Shown piece after piece: positions 1 through 31,349 of a DNA stretch of 64,000 nucleotides. The stretch is from Pogonophryne albipinna (lineage: Eukaryota > Chordata > Actinopteri > Perciformes > Artedidraconidae), in NCBI GenBank assembly GCA_028583405.1, contig CM053249.1, forward strand, positions 33,392,808 to 33,456,807, written 5' to 3'. Position 1 is the first letter of the stretch, and the number at the start of each line of letters is the position of its first letter. Position numbers and translations under genes: made by a program. The notes beneath the pieces are model-generated. The model searched no databases. It had not been told where the DNA came from and saw only the letters and a list, made by a program, of their open reading frames with translations.

Positions 1-303
1 TTCTTGACTATTGTCCTTTTCCCAAATCACCCACTCTTTGTTAAGCAAAGTGCAGAGCTGTGCTGTTTTTCAATTTGTGTACTTCTCTACTTATATTTGC
101 TTGTTTTGTGTGCAAAAATGGGCCCCAATTTGTAGAAATGCAAAATGCAGTGCACTATGGTTACCTGGATTGTCAAAACATGGATTGTGGAACACTGGGC
201 AATTCTCGGCTGTGTAACGGAAGTTGCGCGTCCAGCCAAGATTCCTCAGGTAAACAAAGCACGATATTAAAAAGGTATACATTTGTTTGTTTTTTAGTGT
301 TTA
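1..303. other. Unique-looking sequence, nothing recognised
   Basis: It should lie in the ankrd6 intron or flank left of the last visible exon. No exon with the expected TQYFFEAVST start is seen, and short open frames are not convincing. Confidence 0.5.
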
Positions 304-1827
304 TTAAAGGTCTCCTATTATACTATTTTTAGGCATATATTAAAGGTCTCCGATATATAAATAACATGTATATGAATAGTTTTGCTCAAAATACCAAACA
401 GATGACCCATTGTAGCCTCATAACCCTCTATTTCAGCCCTGATAGAGAAGTGCTGATTCTGGGTCTGGCCCTTTAAATGTTTCCGAGCTGTTACTGGCCA
501 CGCCCCTTTGGAACATGCATGATAGTGATGGGAATTATGGCTCTCTGTAGGGAGCCGGATCTTATGGCTCCGTTCCTTTCAAAGAGCCGTTGAAAAGAGC
601 CGTTTTTTTAGAGGGGGCGGGGTTACAGGTTTATCTGCAAAATAATCACCAGGATAATGATTGAATGTATTGCCTATTGCCAGACCTAATGTCAATAATC
701 TGCATTGTAAACATGACACAAGGTGGCGCCATATCCATGTCATTCATGTCAGTGAATGTACTACTTTGAATTTACCCTCTGTATGTGTTAAGTAAATAAA
801 GTTGCCTTGCCTTGAATGAAATTCACGCAACTCTTAGATAGGCTACTGTGTATTTAAGTGGCGATGGAGATTATTTGTTGACTCTGCTTTAAAGGATATT
901 CTGCCTTTACAAATGGTGCGCTTGCTGCCTGGGTTTTGGTTGAAGTGCATCCAAATGCTGCTGCGTTTTCGCGTTTGGCTCACTTTCCATCCGAAGAACA
1001 CGTTGTCTACCTGTACCACTTGTTATGACTTCTCTCTCGCTCGTATTCCCTTAAGACCCACCCCATCTCACTCCCCGTGCTGAAACCTACCAATCAGAGG
1101 AGGGGGGGGGGGGGTCTTGACAGAATACGTTTGGGGAACAAAATCAAGCTTTTTAAAAGGCGAGTGGATTTCGGCAGGCAGTGAGTGCGGACCAACGATT
1201 GAACGATAAAAAGAACGGCTCTCACCAAGTACGACTCGGTTCCCCTCGTTCGTACTAAAGAGCCGTTCAAAAGAATCGGCTCGTTCGCGACCGACACATC
1301 ACTAATGCATGAGCTCTCCTCTGTGAAGAGAGAAGTTTCTACCCAGATTCTCAGCTAAATGCTGATGTGATTAAACGCCATATTATGTTCCAAACCACAT
1401 CAAGGATTATTTCTGAAACAGTATGGAGCTCAAACTCTTTCTCTCTCGCGGGTTTACCATAAGGTGAGTACCTTTTTATATTTCTGCTTCTTTACACGTA
1501 CTCTCTAGCGTTAGCTCTGAGTGTTAGCGATGCTTGCTAATGTAAAAACAGACCATATTACTTCCAAAACACGTTGGGCATTGTTACTGATACAGCGATG
1601 TTTCTGATAGGGCCATGGGCTTAAAGCCAGCCCACATTTTAGTAATGTCGTCATGACGCAGCAAATCTGGATCAGCTCCGTTGTTCCGCCATTTTTAGAG
1701 ATGTGGGTAAGGAGGAAAAGAGAGGGTTTTATTTTCTGACACTTGTGAGTCTCCTTACACACCAGGGACACATATTTATGAATAAAGGCCATCAAAAAGT
1801 GCACTTTGCATAATAGGGGACCTTTAA
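304..1827. mobile_element. TTAA-flanked MITE (TTAAAGGTCC…), with nested hAT
   Basis: The left end is TTAAAGGTCTCCTATTAT and the right end ATAATAGGGGACCTTTAA, i.e. inverted termini with TTAA at both edges, as in piggyBac/Kolobok-type MITEs. A second, inverted family member lies at 33551-34465; they share the segment around gtgtcagaaaa…cctccttaccc. The hAT element 523-1304 sits inside it. Confidence 0.65.
523..1304. mobile_element. Non-autonomous hAT element, copy 1
   Basis: TIRs are TAGTGATG and CATCACTA. The perfect 8-bp duplication ATGCATGA lies at 515-522 and 1305-1312. The ends carry repeated agagccgttcaaaag motifs in inverted orientation. It is 782 bp with no intact transposase. A second copy of the family is at 60852-62283. 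Confidence 0.93.
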
Positions 1828-2231
1828 AGGACCACTTTACTGGTGTTGAAAAGAAGCCAACATTATTTGTAAGGGTTATAGGCCCCGCAGCTGTCGCAAT
1901 AAGATGCTTCATAGAAAACAAGACCACATTGTTACTTTTCTACACTGTCTGCACACTTTGAATAAGAAGTGTCTCTCCAGAGTTGAGTGTGGGTTTATTA
2001 TAGTAAAAGCAACAATGAATTGTACAGTGTGTGATGTACAGAATGTGAATACTGGTGTCTGCCGTGGTGTTAAAGGATTGAAAATAAAAAGGACATTCTG
2101 TATTTTCATTCTTTTTTTACATTCGGCCTGCAAAGCTAAATGGAAATCAGGTTTTGGAGTGTGCTTAATTGACAGGTCCAGTCTAAACCTGTCCTGCTTG
2201 CTCTCGGGGGGACAGTTCCTCCTCCACTCAC
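1828..2231. other. ankrd6 intron, nothing recognised
   Basis: Intronic sequence downstream (in gene direction) of the exon ending at 2232. Open frames on both strands here have no family resemblance. Confidence 0.5.
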
Positions 2232-22100
<19,869 letters not shown>

Positions 22101-22954
22101 CTGAGGCATGTGGACCAGCGCCAGCTCACTCATCACGTTGACACACACACACTCATGCACACAGGCCTACGGTCCTCTGTGTGCATGCATGTACACAAAC
22201 AGACACTGTACTTTACTCCATGCTTATCACACAATCACTGTAGTAGTAGAACATGCTTTAGTGTCATGACAAAAACAACACGATGACTTTGACCATAGCA
22301 AAGGCTAAGGGGGTGGGCGGATAAGTGGGCGTCTGACAAAGTACGTTTAAGAAATATTGCCTGGATTGCTTCTATATCTTTCCTGTGAATTGAATCGTTT
22401 ATTTTTATAGCTGTTTTTACATATTTTTCTCTTTTGGACTCTAATAACTTTTTCTACTTGATGGCCAGGTGCAAACATTTTTTAAATAAACATTTTTGAA
22501 TTAAACATGTCACTATATCAAGAAGAACTCTGGTGCTTCTAAAGATCTCTAATGTTTCAACTGTGATAAACAGTGGGTAATGTGCACATATCAGAATATC
22601 TTTATTCTGAGGAGCCTGGGACTTAAGATGTTCATGCCATATCTACACTGTTGCATCTGGCATGTGACAATAAAGCCTTTGAAACCTTGAAACCTTCATT
22701 CGTCCCACAGAGGGGAAATGTACAGTCCACAGTGTGCATGTGACAAGTGGAACAGTGTACCTGCACTACTGTGATCGCATAACGTTAAAATAAACACTGC
22801 CAAAACGAGTCATCAGTAACACCAAATATTTCATATGATGAGTTAATTTATATTATCGCAGTCGTTAGCTGCAACCAGCAATGCTTTGTCACCATTCAAA
22901 ACATTTCTGGCCCTTTGATGGCAACATTTTTGGACTGGAAGTGTTTGTGAGGTT
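22101..22954. other. Intron or upstream of ankrd6 exon, nothing recognised
   Basis: The ankyrin-repeat-1 exon expected upstream was looked for on the minus strand here and not found. Short CA-rich patch near 22140. Confidence 0.5.
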
Positions 22955-24793
22955 GTGTGTTTGTATAACAAAACTCGTGATTGGGAAAACTTCCGCAACC
23001 AAAAGAAACATGTTCAAAATAACCTTCGCAGTGCACACTGGGACTATATCGAAAACACACTCACCCAGAGTTTTGCTGAAAACAATACCAGACTATTCTG
23101 GAAATATGTCAAAGAGTGTGGAGCGGACAACATTGGAGTCTCCCCTATTAGAGAGGGTGAAGATCTCTACAGTAGCAGCAAAGACAAGGCTGAACTCATC
23201 AACAAACAATTTAAATCTGTATTTACTAAGGATGATGGTAGCCAGCCCTCTATATCAGGAGATCCAGCCCCGCAGATAGAAGACCTGATCATCACGACTG
23301 AAGGAGTGACCAAACTACTGGCAAATATTAAGATCAACAAGGCTAGTGGCCCAGATGGTCTACCCAATCGTATACTCAAAATGCTGGCCCCCCAAATAGG
23401 CCCACTGCTCAAGTGCGTATTCACGCAGTCACTGCAAACAGGAAATCTACCCGATGACTGGCTGCAGGCAAACGTTACGCCTATATCAAAGAAAGGGGAC
23501 CGGCACACCGCCGCAAATTACAGACCAGTTTCCCTGACAGTAGTATGTTGTAAACTCCTGGAACACATCATTTGCAAACACTTGTTGAATCACCTGGAAA
23601 GGCATAATGTCCTCACCCCGTTCCAGCATGGATTTCGACAAACCATTCGTGTGAAACTCAACTCCTAGTCACAATGCATGACCTGACAAAATATCATGAC
23701 CAGAAATTGCAAGTCGATGTGGCAATCCTTGATTTCTCAAAGGCTTTTGACACGGTTCCACATAAGCGCCTGTTGCTAAAGCTGGCCCACATGGGTATAA
23801 CCGGCCCAATACTTGATTGGACCACAACCTTTCTCATGCAAAGAAGCCAACAAGTAGTCGTAGAAGGGGTGAAATCAAGTACAGTTCACGTTGACTCTGG
23901 TGTCCCACAAGGCACTGTGCTGGGTCCATTGCTTTTCTTATGCTACATTAATGACCTGCCATCACATGTAGCATCTACAGTGCGGTTATTCGCGGATGAC
24001 TGCCTGCTCTACAGGCCTATTAAAAAATGGAAGTGACCAAGAAGACCTACAGGGTGACCTGACTAGACTTCAGGAATGGGCTAACACTTGGGGAATGTGC
24101 TTTAATACTAGTAAGTGCTACATCCTACGAACAAGCAGATCAACAAACCCGCACATTAAAAACTATACTCGATGTGGCCAGGTGTTAAAAGAGGTGACCC
24201 ACCAGCCTTATCTTGGGGTAGAAATCCATAACAACCTGAAATTTGGCCAACACATTGGCCAAATTGTAACACAGGCAAACCGTTCGCTCGGCTTCCTACG
24301 CCAGAACCTGTGACGCTGTCCCCAGAAACTGAAGGAGACAGCTTTTGTGGCCCTAGTACGTTCTAAACTAGAGTACGCCAGCTCGGTCTGGGACCCCTAC
24401 ACTGATAAAGACAGTAATGCACTGGAATCAGTACAAAGAAGAGGGGCAAGATTCATTTTTGGAGATTATGAATGGGACAGCAGTGTCACAGAAATGCTCA
24501 AGCGGTTGAACTGGGTGGAATTAAGTGAAAGGCGGCCATTGGCTCGTTTGGTTCTCTTCTTCAAGATTGTCCATAACATCTTAGCCATTGATGCATCAAT
24601 GTACCAAGAGCCAGTTAGAAGAAGTGCAACCCGCAAAGCCAACTCTTTGAACTTCGAGCGAATTTTCGCAACTAGTGACACTCTTAAATACTCCTTCTTT
24701 CTGAGAACAATCAGAGAGTGGAATTTGCTACCAGAAGGAGCTGTCATCGCAGAAACTGTGGAGTGCTTCCGGCAAATGTTAAGAGACATTTAG
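22955..24793 (+). pseudogene. LINE (jockey-group-like) reverse transcriptase, 5' truncated
   Basis: The RT of a non-LTR retrotransposon, which copies its RNA at the genomic target. Visible blocks are NKASGPDGLPNRILKML, WLQANVTPISKKGDR with [63 protein letters not shown] (catalytic box, FADD) and SKLEYASSVWDPY. The thumb and C-terminal part end at a stop at 24791-24793. The endonuclease is missing. Lesions are a frameshift near 23640, an extra A near 24024, and a CGA-to-TGA type stop at 24311-24313. Otherwise it is well preserved. Confidence 0.92.
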
Positions 24794-24997
24794 CGGGGAT
24801 CATCCATCCCCCACTGAGCGTGATACCTCTGGGTTCTGCTCAGTATTAATCCAGATCCAGAACACAAAGAGTTGGTGGAGACCAAACCAGAGCAAAATAA
24901 GATAGAACATTGGACTTCATCAAGTTGGTTTAATAGGAAGTTGTTATTTCTGAGTAGCCCAGATTATTTTGAACATAACGAAAAATGACTTGCTTAT

Positions 24998-25451
24998 CAG
25001 AGATGGAAAGTAACGAAGTACATTTACTCACGTACTGTACTTCGTACAATTTTAAGGTACTTGTACTATACACGAGTATTTAAATGTTTAATACTTTTAG
25101 TTACTTTGCAGATGTGGATGAATGATGTGAAATATAATCAAGTGTTAAATCAGACTTTAGTTCCACCTGGAGTAAATCCACAAGCTACCCTGCAGTATAC
25201 AAAGTCATTCAAACTAGCTGCACCTTTACCAGCTTTGAGAACACTTTCATGATCAATCATTATAAAACATATCATATATATTATTCTGAAATGGACCTAT
25301 CTGCACAATGACTACTTTTGGTACTTTAAGAATATTTTGATGCTAATACTTTTGTACTTTTACTTGAGTAACATTTTGATTGAAGGACCTTTACAATTGA
25401 ACAGAGTATTCCTATACTCTGGTAGTTTTATTAGTACTTCTCCCACCTCTG
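24998..25451. mobile_element. hAT MITE (CAGAGGTGG ends), copy A
   Basis: Starts cagagatggaaagtaacgaa and ends cttctcccacctctg. Flanking ttgcttat and atgcctat match at 6 of 8. Full of agtactt/gtactttta motifs and AT-rich. Confidence 0.75.
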
Positions 25452-25550
25452 ATGCCTATCCGAGTCAGGTATTGATTATGCCAAAATGCTGCATTAACAT
25501 GTATTTGGAGTCATGTTTCTGACCACCTGTAGTACAATACTCATTCTCTT

Positions 25551-25811
25551 CTAGCTTTGTTTGGTCTCCACCACCTTCTGAGGTACCTCTCTGTCTCTTG
25601 GTGTTAGGGTTAAATGCTCCTCTATGTTCTGAACTACTCTTAAACTGTGTCTATATTCTGTTTGCTGCTGACCAGCCAGTATATGATGGCTTTCTAGAGC
25701 TTTTTCACTGAAAACATCTGCCTGCTGCTGCCATTGTGTTGTCTGCTCACTCACTGACCTGGATTCTGGTGGTGACGGTCCTGTTCCTTTAATGTTAAGC
25801 ATCTGACCCAC
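25551..25811 (-). other. Isolated open frame, unrecognised
   Basis: An 86-codon minus-strand frame (MGQMLNIKGTGPSPPESRSV … LESHHILAGQQQTEYRHS …). Codon use looks coding-like and sits apart from the neighbouring repeats, but there is no splice context I trust. It might be an old element fragment or an exon. Confidence 0.2.
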
Positions 25812-26664
25812 ATGACAAAGGATTTCATGTCAGTACTGTGTTTGAGCTGCTAGTCAGATTATGTTCCATGCCGAGGTTCAGCCATTAATCTGTGTTGGCG
25901 ATTAGAAACAGTCTAGAACCCAAAGCATGTTAACAGTGAAACACTTCTCATCATTCACCCTCTCTCTGTTGTCTGCACTAATCCCACCTGTATCACATAC
26001 TACTCTTCTTTGAACATGTCTGTATACTCAGAGCATGATCTGTACTGAAGATTGAAGTTAATCACTGGCTCCGTACAAATGCCTTGCGATATATCTGCAT
26101 TTCCAGATACAGCTCTTCTTTTTTCAATTTCCTGTTCCCTGACCCATATGTTTCAGATATATGATTCTGTTTGGGAGGACAGGTTAGGATTAGCTCCACT
26201 TTTTTGAGGAAATGGTGGGATGTATAGATTTTGATTCAGGATTGGTTAGCCTAGCATAAGCTTAGGACTGGAAGCAGGGGGAAATAGTCGGTCATTTTTA
26301 AACTTATCAACCAAGGTGAAAAAGGTGTTGTATTTGTAATGTTGTATCTCTTTTGTTTAAATTGAATACAAATAGAAATATGAAAGTGACAATTGTACAG
26401 GGAATCAGTGACTAAGTGCAGCTTGAAGTCACAGTGAGGTGGTCAGCTTTGGTACTATTGTGCCTTAACAGAGCCCAAAACCATTCCAAAAACCAAAACC
26501 TAATTGTGATATTGCTACAGATGTAGACGCTTTTGGAAAATATCCAGTTGATTCATACTTTCTTACTTTTAAATACAAATTGGAATTCATTGTTTGCACA
26601 AAATCACAACTGTGGAGTTTGTCCCTTATCTATTAGCAAAATGCTGGTAACTATCAGTACCAGC
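25812..26664. other. No gene seen
   Basis: AT-rich sequence between the isolated open frame at 25551 and the DIRS breakpoint. No element ends recognised. Confidence 0.5.
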
Positions 26665-26669
26665 CACCA

Positions 26670-28008
26670 TCGACCTGAAAGACGCGTACTTTCATGTAGA
26701 AATTGCTCCAGAGCACAGAAAGTGTCTGCGTTTTGCCTTCCAGGGGATAGCCTACGAGTACAACAGGCTGCCGTTCGGCTACTCCCTATCCCCACGCACA
26801 TTCAGCAAATGTGTGGCCACAGCGCTTCAACCGCTGCACGCCCACGGCATGAGAGTTTTCTTTGACCTAGACGACCTCATAGTCATGGCTGGGTCCCGGG
26901 AACAGGCAATGTTTTGCACAGCACAATTGATCACACACCTAACCAAATTAGGCTTTGCGATCAATTGAAAAAAGAGCACCCCCATACCTTGCCAACAGGC
27001 GTTGTATTTGGGAGTGGGGCTCGATGCAGGCGCGCTGCGCGCCATCCTGTCAGAGAGCAGACCTGCGTGCCTTCTCCGGGCGGTTCACAGGCTGCGACAG
27101 GGGGCGACAGTGACAGCTTTAACTGTCATGCAGACTTTGAGTCTCATGACGGCTGCTCACATTGTGGTCCCGCTGGGGTTACTACATATGCGCCACCTGC
27201 AGAGGTGGTTCTCCAGCCTGAGTTTTGATCCCAAGAGGCACAAATGGCGGCTGGTGACCATCCCCTCCCTCAGTGGAGGGCAACCTCCGGTTTTGGGGGT
27301 CTCCCGGGCGCCTCCGGAGGGGTCTCCACTGGGACGGGTGACCTCCTACATCACAGTGTTCACAGACGCATCCAGAACAGGAAGGGGAGGGACCTGCCTG
27401 AAGAGGGCTATAGGTTGGCACTGGTCTCTAACAGAGTCTCGACACAGCAACCTCCTAGAGCTACGGGCGGTAGTGTTAGTCCTCCGGCATTTCATGCCCC
27501 TAATTCAAGGGAGACATGTATTGGTCAGGAGCGACAACAGCACCACAGTGGCTTATATCAACAGGCAGGGCGGAGTCCGCTCCGCCGCCTTGTTGGCCAC
27601 AGCGGAGAGGCTGTGGTTATGGGCTTCAGAGGTGGTGTTATCTCTGAGAGCCCTCCACATCCCGGGACTGGAGAACAGAGGGGCCGACCTCATGTCGAGG
27701 GGCGGCCCCCTGCCAGGCGAGTGAGTGCTTCACCCAGAGGTGGTGAAGCAGATCTGGGCCCAGTTCGGGAGAGCGGAAGTGGATCTGTTCGCCAGCTGGC
27801 GCAACAACCACTGTGCCCTGTGGTTCTCCATGACCCTGAGGGACGACCCGCCCTTGGGGGTGGACGCGTTTGCACACGAGCCATGGCCAAGGAAGCTGCT
27901 CTACGCCTTTCCACCGCTGCGTCTCATTCTCCCTCTCCTGGGGAGAGTGAGGCGAGAACGTCTGTCAGTCATCCTAGTGGCTCCGGACCGCGCCGGGGCG
28001 CCGTGGTA
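26670..28008 (+). pseudogene. DIRS RT-RNase H, with stops and altered catalytic box
   Basis: RT: TIDLKDAYFHVEIAPEH, FAFQGIAYEYNRLPFGYSLS, and FDLDDLIVMAGS where YLDD is usual. A TGA at 26966-26968 follows LGFAIN. RNase H: VFTDASRTGRGGTCLK, LELRAVVLVLRHF, LVRSDNSTTVAYINRQGG, HIPGLENRGADLMSRG, stop at 27722-27724. The next frame carries VKQIWAQFGRAEVDLFASW and VILVAPDRAGAPW, the region usual between RNase H and the recombinase in DIRS. Confidence 0.88.
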
Positions 28009-28370
28009 ATCAGAGATGACACGGATGAAGGTGGGCCAGCCCTGGGCGGTTCCCCAGTTCTGGGGGGCGATGTCTCAAGAGGCAGGTGCAATCGGGGCGT
28101 TACCCACTCTCGGCCGTCCTCTCCAGGCTTGGCTCCTGAGAGGGACAGGCTGAGACAGGGTGGATTGTCTGACAGCATTATTCAGTCTATCCAGGCAGCT
28201 AGGTCACAACCGGGGTAAAGGAGAAAGTGGGGCAGCAGCTGCTGACCAGAAAAGCCGGTCAGGGGCAGTAGGGTGGAATGGTATTGTTGGACGACAGTGT
28301 GCGTATACATCAGGGCTCCACCCACTGTACCCATAGAGTCCAGTAGAGGGCGGAGCCTGTGAGAGATATA

Positions 28371-28668
28371 ACGCCGGGTTATGTATTGTAACCCTTGTTA
28401 TATTAACACAGGCGGAGCCCTCTACTCAGGGCACTGTCTGTCCTATATCGCTCGCTGTAGAGAGGTGTAGGATGATGGGCAGGAGGCGAGGCCTCCTTAT
28501 ATACGGTGTGATGCGCATTCAGGTAGGCCCGCCCTAGGCTGGCTACGTCTATAGAAATCTCAGTAGGTGAATGCTTGCATAGAGGGTAGTACCCATAGAG
28601 TCCAGTAGAGGGCTCCGCCTGTGTTAATATAACAAGGGTCACAATACGTAACCCAGCGTTTCTAACAG
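28371..28668. repeat. DIRS inverted terminal repeat region
   Basis: gggttatgtattgtaaccct … ggcggagccctctact at 28380-28427 pairs with agtagagggctccgcctgtg … aagggtcacaatacgtaac at 28612-28655. Between them, on the opposite strand, is the TATA and GC-rich block matching 8570-8700 of the other copy. Confidence 0.75.
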
Positions 28669-28673
28669 AAAAG

Positions 28674-29130
28674 CAGAGGTGGAAGAATTATTCAGATTCA
28701 GATTATAAGTCAAAGTAAAAGTAGCAATAGCAATAGTACAGTGTAAAAATACTCAGTTACAAGTAAAAGTAGTTCATTCATTCTACTTAAAAGCATCAAA
28801 ATTGCTTTTTATGTAGAAAGGTACTTTTAAACACAAGATAATCACTTCAATGTTGTACCTTGTGAAGGTTGGGTTCATGTCAACTACTTTATACACTACA
28901 TGGGAAGCTTAGCCTATCATAATGTATGTGTTGATTTATATTTTGTATCAACCTAAATGTGCAGATTAACTAGTAACTAAATATGTTGTGATGTAGTGGA
29001 GTGAAATATACAACATTTAACAAAAAAATGTAGTAGTATCATTTAATAATACTCAAGCAAAGTTCAAGTACCTAATTTTCTACTTCAGTAGAGAACTTGA
29101 GTAATTGTACTTAGTTACATTACACCTCTG
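28674..29130. mobile_element. hAT MITE (CAGAGGTGG ends), copy B
   Basis: Starts cagaggtggaagaattattc and ends gttacattacacctctg. Flanking cagaaaag and cataaaaa match at 6 of 8. It shares termini and agtacttt-type motifs with 24998-25451. Only a few bases separate it from the DIRS end. Confidence 0.7.
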
Positions 29131-29553
29131 CATAAAAAACATGCATTGTATAGTTTGGTATTTTTTTTACCTCATCCTCCATGGAGCCTGCAGACTTCAG
29201 TTATTCCCTGTTGTAGAAAAAGGAGCATCCATGCACAATCCAAATAAAAGCCTCTGGAAGAGTCTCTTGCTGTGTTTGTTGTCATGTAAGAGGATGATGC
29301 TGCGCTAACAGTCGAGCGGCGACTCAGTGTGTGAAGATGTGCTGAGAGGATGCCAGCTGTTGTAGTGCATTACAGCTTAGAGAGAGAGAGAGAGAGGCTG
29401 GGGTTGGGATATGGGACTACAACCGTTCTTTAACCCTCCATTTACACGTGACTCCGTCCTGATATAAAGGTTTCATCGTGTTTGTGAGCTGTACAACTGG
29501 GATATGAGATTTCAACAAAGTGTCAGCTTTCTTTCTCGTTTGAATCTTAATTT

Positions 29554-29555
<2 letters not shown>

Positions 29556-29598
<43 letters not shown>
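29556..29598. repeat. (AC)n microsatellite
   Basis: About 21 uninterrupted AC dinucleotides. Confidence 0.95.
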
Positions 29599-29600
<2 letters not shown>

Positions 29601-30072
29601 TTTTAGTGTGCTTGTGTTTGGTGAATCTCACTGAGAAGCGATCCGTGTGGATTAGGATCAAGACACTCAGATTAAATCTCTAGTTTACCCTGCCTTGCAA
29701 GGAAAATGTTGTCTTTTTAATCTAAGCTTTTGTTGCACATGAGAACAAAGCAGGATAAAGAAAGACATCTCTGGCTAAATTAGAATTCAAGTAAAGTCAT
29801 GATGACAGCTGGGTTACATGCATCAAACATGAAAATCAACTGGTCAAACTTCACAGATACTCAGATAATTTACTACATGAGCAGCTGGTGATGTGCAGAC
29901 ACTAGCGTTAATTGAACAATATATTTTTTGAAATCATTTTGATTAGAGATTCCATCTTAAATATTGACATGGTATTTGAATAAAGTGATGTAAAAAGAAA
30001 TGCCCTGAAGCCCTCATATTCCATCCAAACATTGGAAACAAGGAGTTATATATCAAATTCACTCTGCCTTTT

Positions 30073-30076
<4 letters not shown>

Positions 30077-30108
<32 letters not shown>
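30077..30108. repeat. (AT)n microsatellite
   Basis: About 16 uninterrupted AT dinucleotides. Confidence 0.95.
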
Positions 30109-30110
<2 letters not shown>

Positions 30111-30182
30111 CATCACTCTTCTGGTCTGGGCAAGTGTCTTTCATCTATGACCTTTGCAAAACTAAATCAGATGAGTCCTCAG

Positions 30183-31334
30183 CAGTGGCGGATTTAGGAT
30201 TGTAGGAGATCCGGGGCTTAGCCTTGTGTTGGGGTGCAGGGGTAAAGTGCTATTTTTACAAGTGTGGGGTGGACCGAACATCCTTTAGGGGGGTCATCGC
30301 CTCCTTTAGGGGGGTTAGGGGGCATGCTCCCCCGGGAAGATTTTTTTTAAAATATTGAAGTTAAAAGCATGAATCTGGTGTACTTTGAGAGCAACATTAA
30401 CCCTACCTTAATAATACCTTAAAGCGGACAAAAGGCACTGGAGAACACTCATTAACACCCTTTAATGAAGCAAACTAATGCCTTAACTCACTCAAATACA
30501 GTCGTTTACTTATTTCGGTGAAACGAATGTGCGTAGAGTTTTAAAGGATGCGGATAGTCTCACCTTGATTCTGGCGCATTGCTTATCGTTTTATAGATCT
30601 ATTCTCATCCACCATCTTTGTTTGTGACGTAAAGAGTGTAAGAGTCACATTTCTGAATCGGACACTCTGAGTGGATGCAGTCACAGCCAATCGGAGTCTG
30701 ATTCAGAGGGTTGCCTGTCAGTTCCGTTGCTATGGTTCCGTTGTTATGTGTACTGAAACGAGAGCCGGTATAATTCCACGCGCGAAAACAAAATAAAAAT
30801 TGGAATACGTTATTTTAGTGTCTTAAAAGTAGACTGAGGTATGAAGGGTTATAATTATTTTTAGTCATGTTCTGTTTAACATATAAGGGTATACTTAGTG
30901 TGTTTACTAGCTATAACATTAACGTTACATCACTCTTTTTCACTTCTTACTCAGTCAGCCAGAGTGCAGATATCACCATTAGATTCACAAACCTGAAACA
31001 TCATCCATTTCTTCACTGCTGGTGATGACATTGTTGTCAGCTGCTGATACTGCTGCTGCTGCAGTTTGTGGCGCCTGCTTCGATGAAAATAACTTTCTAA
31101 TATCCATAACTTTATAGGCTATTAGCTTAAAACTCGTCAGGCACTAGGAAGGATCACTTCTTCTTCAGGGCAGGGAAGGCTACGCAGTACGCAGGCTACT
31201 GTCCCGCGGCGGCTGCCTCTCTGGTGGACTCCGGTACTGCACATTACTCAAGAGACGTTTTAAAAAATGTACATTTTTTTAAGTGAAACATCCGGGGCTT
31301 GAGCCCAAGTAGCCACCCCCTAGCGCCGCCACTG
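30183..31334. mobile_element. Non-autonomous hAT element (CAGTGGCGGA ends)
   Basis: Ends are cagtggcggatttagg and cctagcgccgccactg. The perfect 8-bp duplication GTCCTCAG lies at 30175-30182 and 31335-31342. It is 1152 bp. It contains gcatgctcccccgggaagat, also present at the right edge of the window (63970). Confidence 0.93.
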
Positions 31335-31349
31335 GTCCTCAGAGAATAA

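Larger units (their letters stand above)
26665..28668 (+). mobile_element. Second DIRS-like retrotransposon, 5' truncated
   Basis: Begins abruptly inside the RT (accatcgacctgaaagacgc) and runs through RNase H and a methyltransferase-like region to the right terminal repeat. It shares RT and 3' sequence with the copy at 8508-12117. The tyrosine recombinase is absent. The last part (28371-28427 against 28612-28668) forms an inverted repeat around ggcggagccctctact. Confidence 0.88.
29131..30182. other. Non-repetitive stretch with a candidate 5' exon
   Basis: Mostly single-copy-looking. On the minus strand ATGGAGGATGAG followed by gtaaaa (29171-29182) could be a start codon next to a donor (see findings). 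GA run at 29380-29396. Confidence 0.3.
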
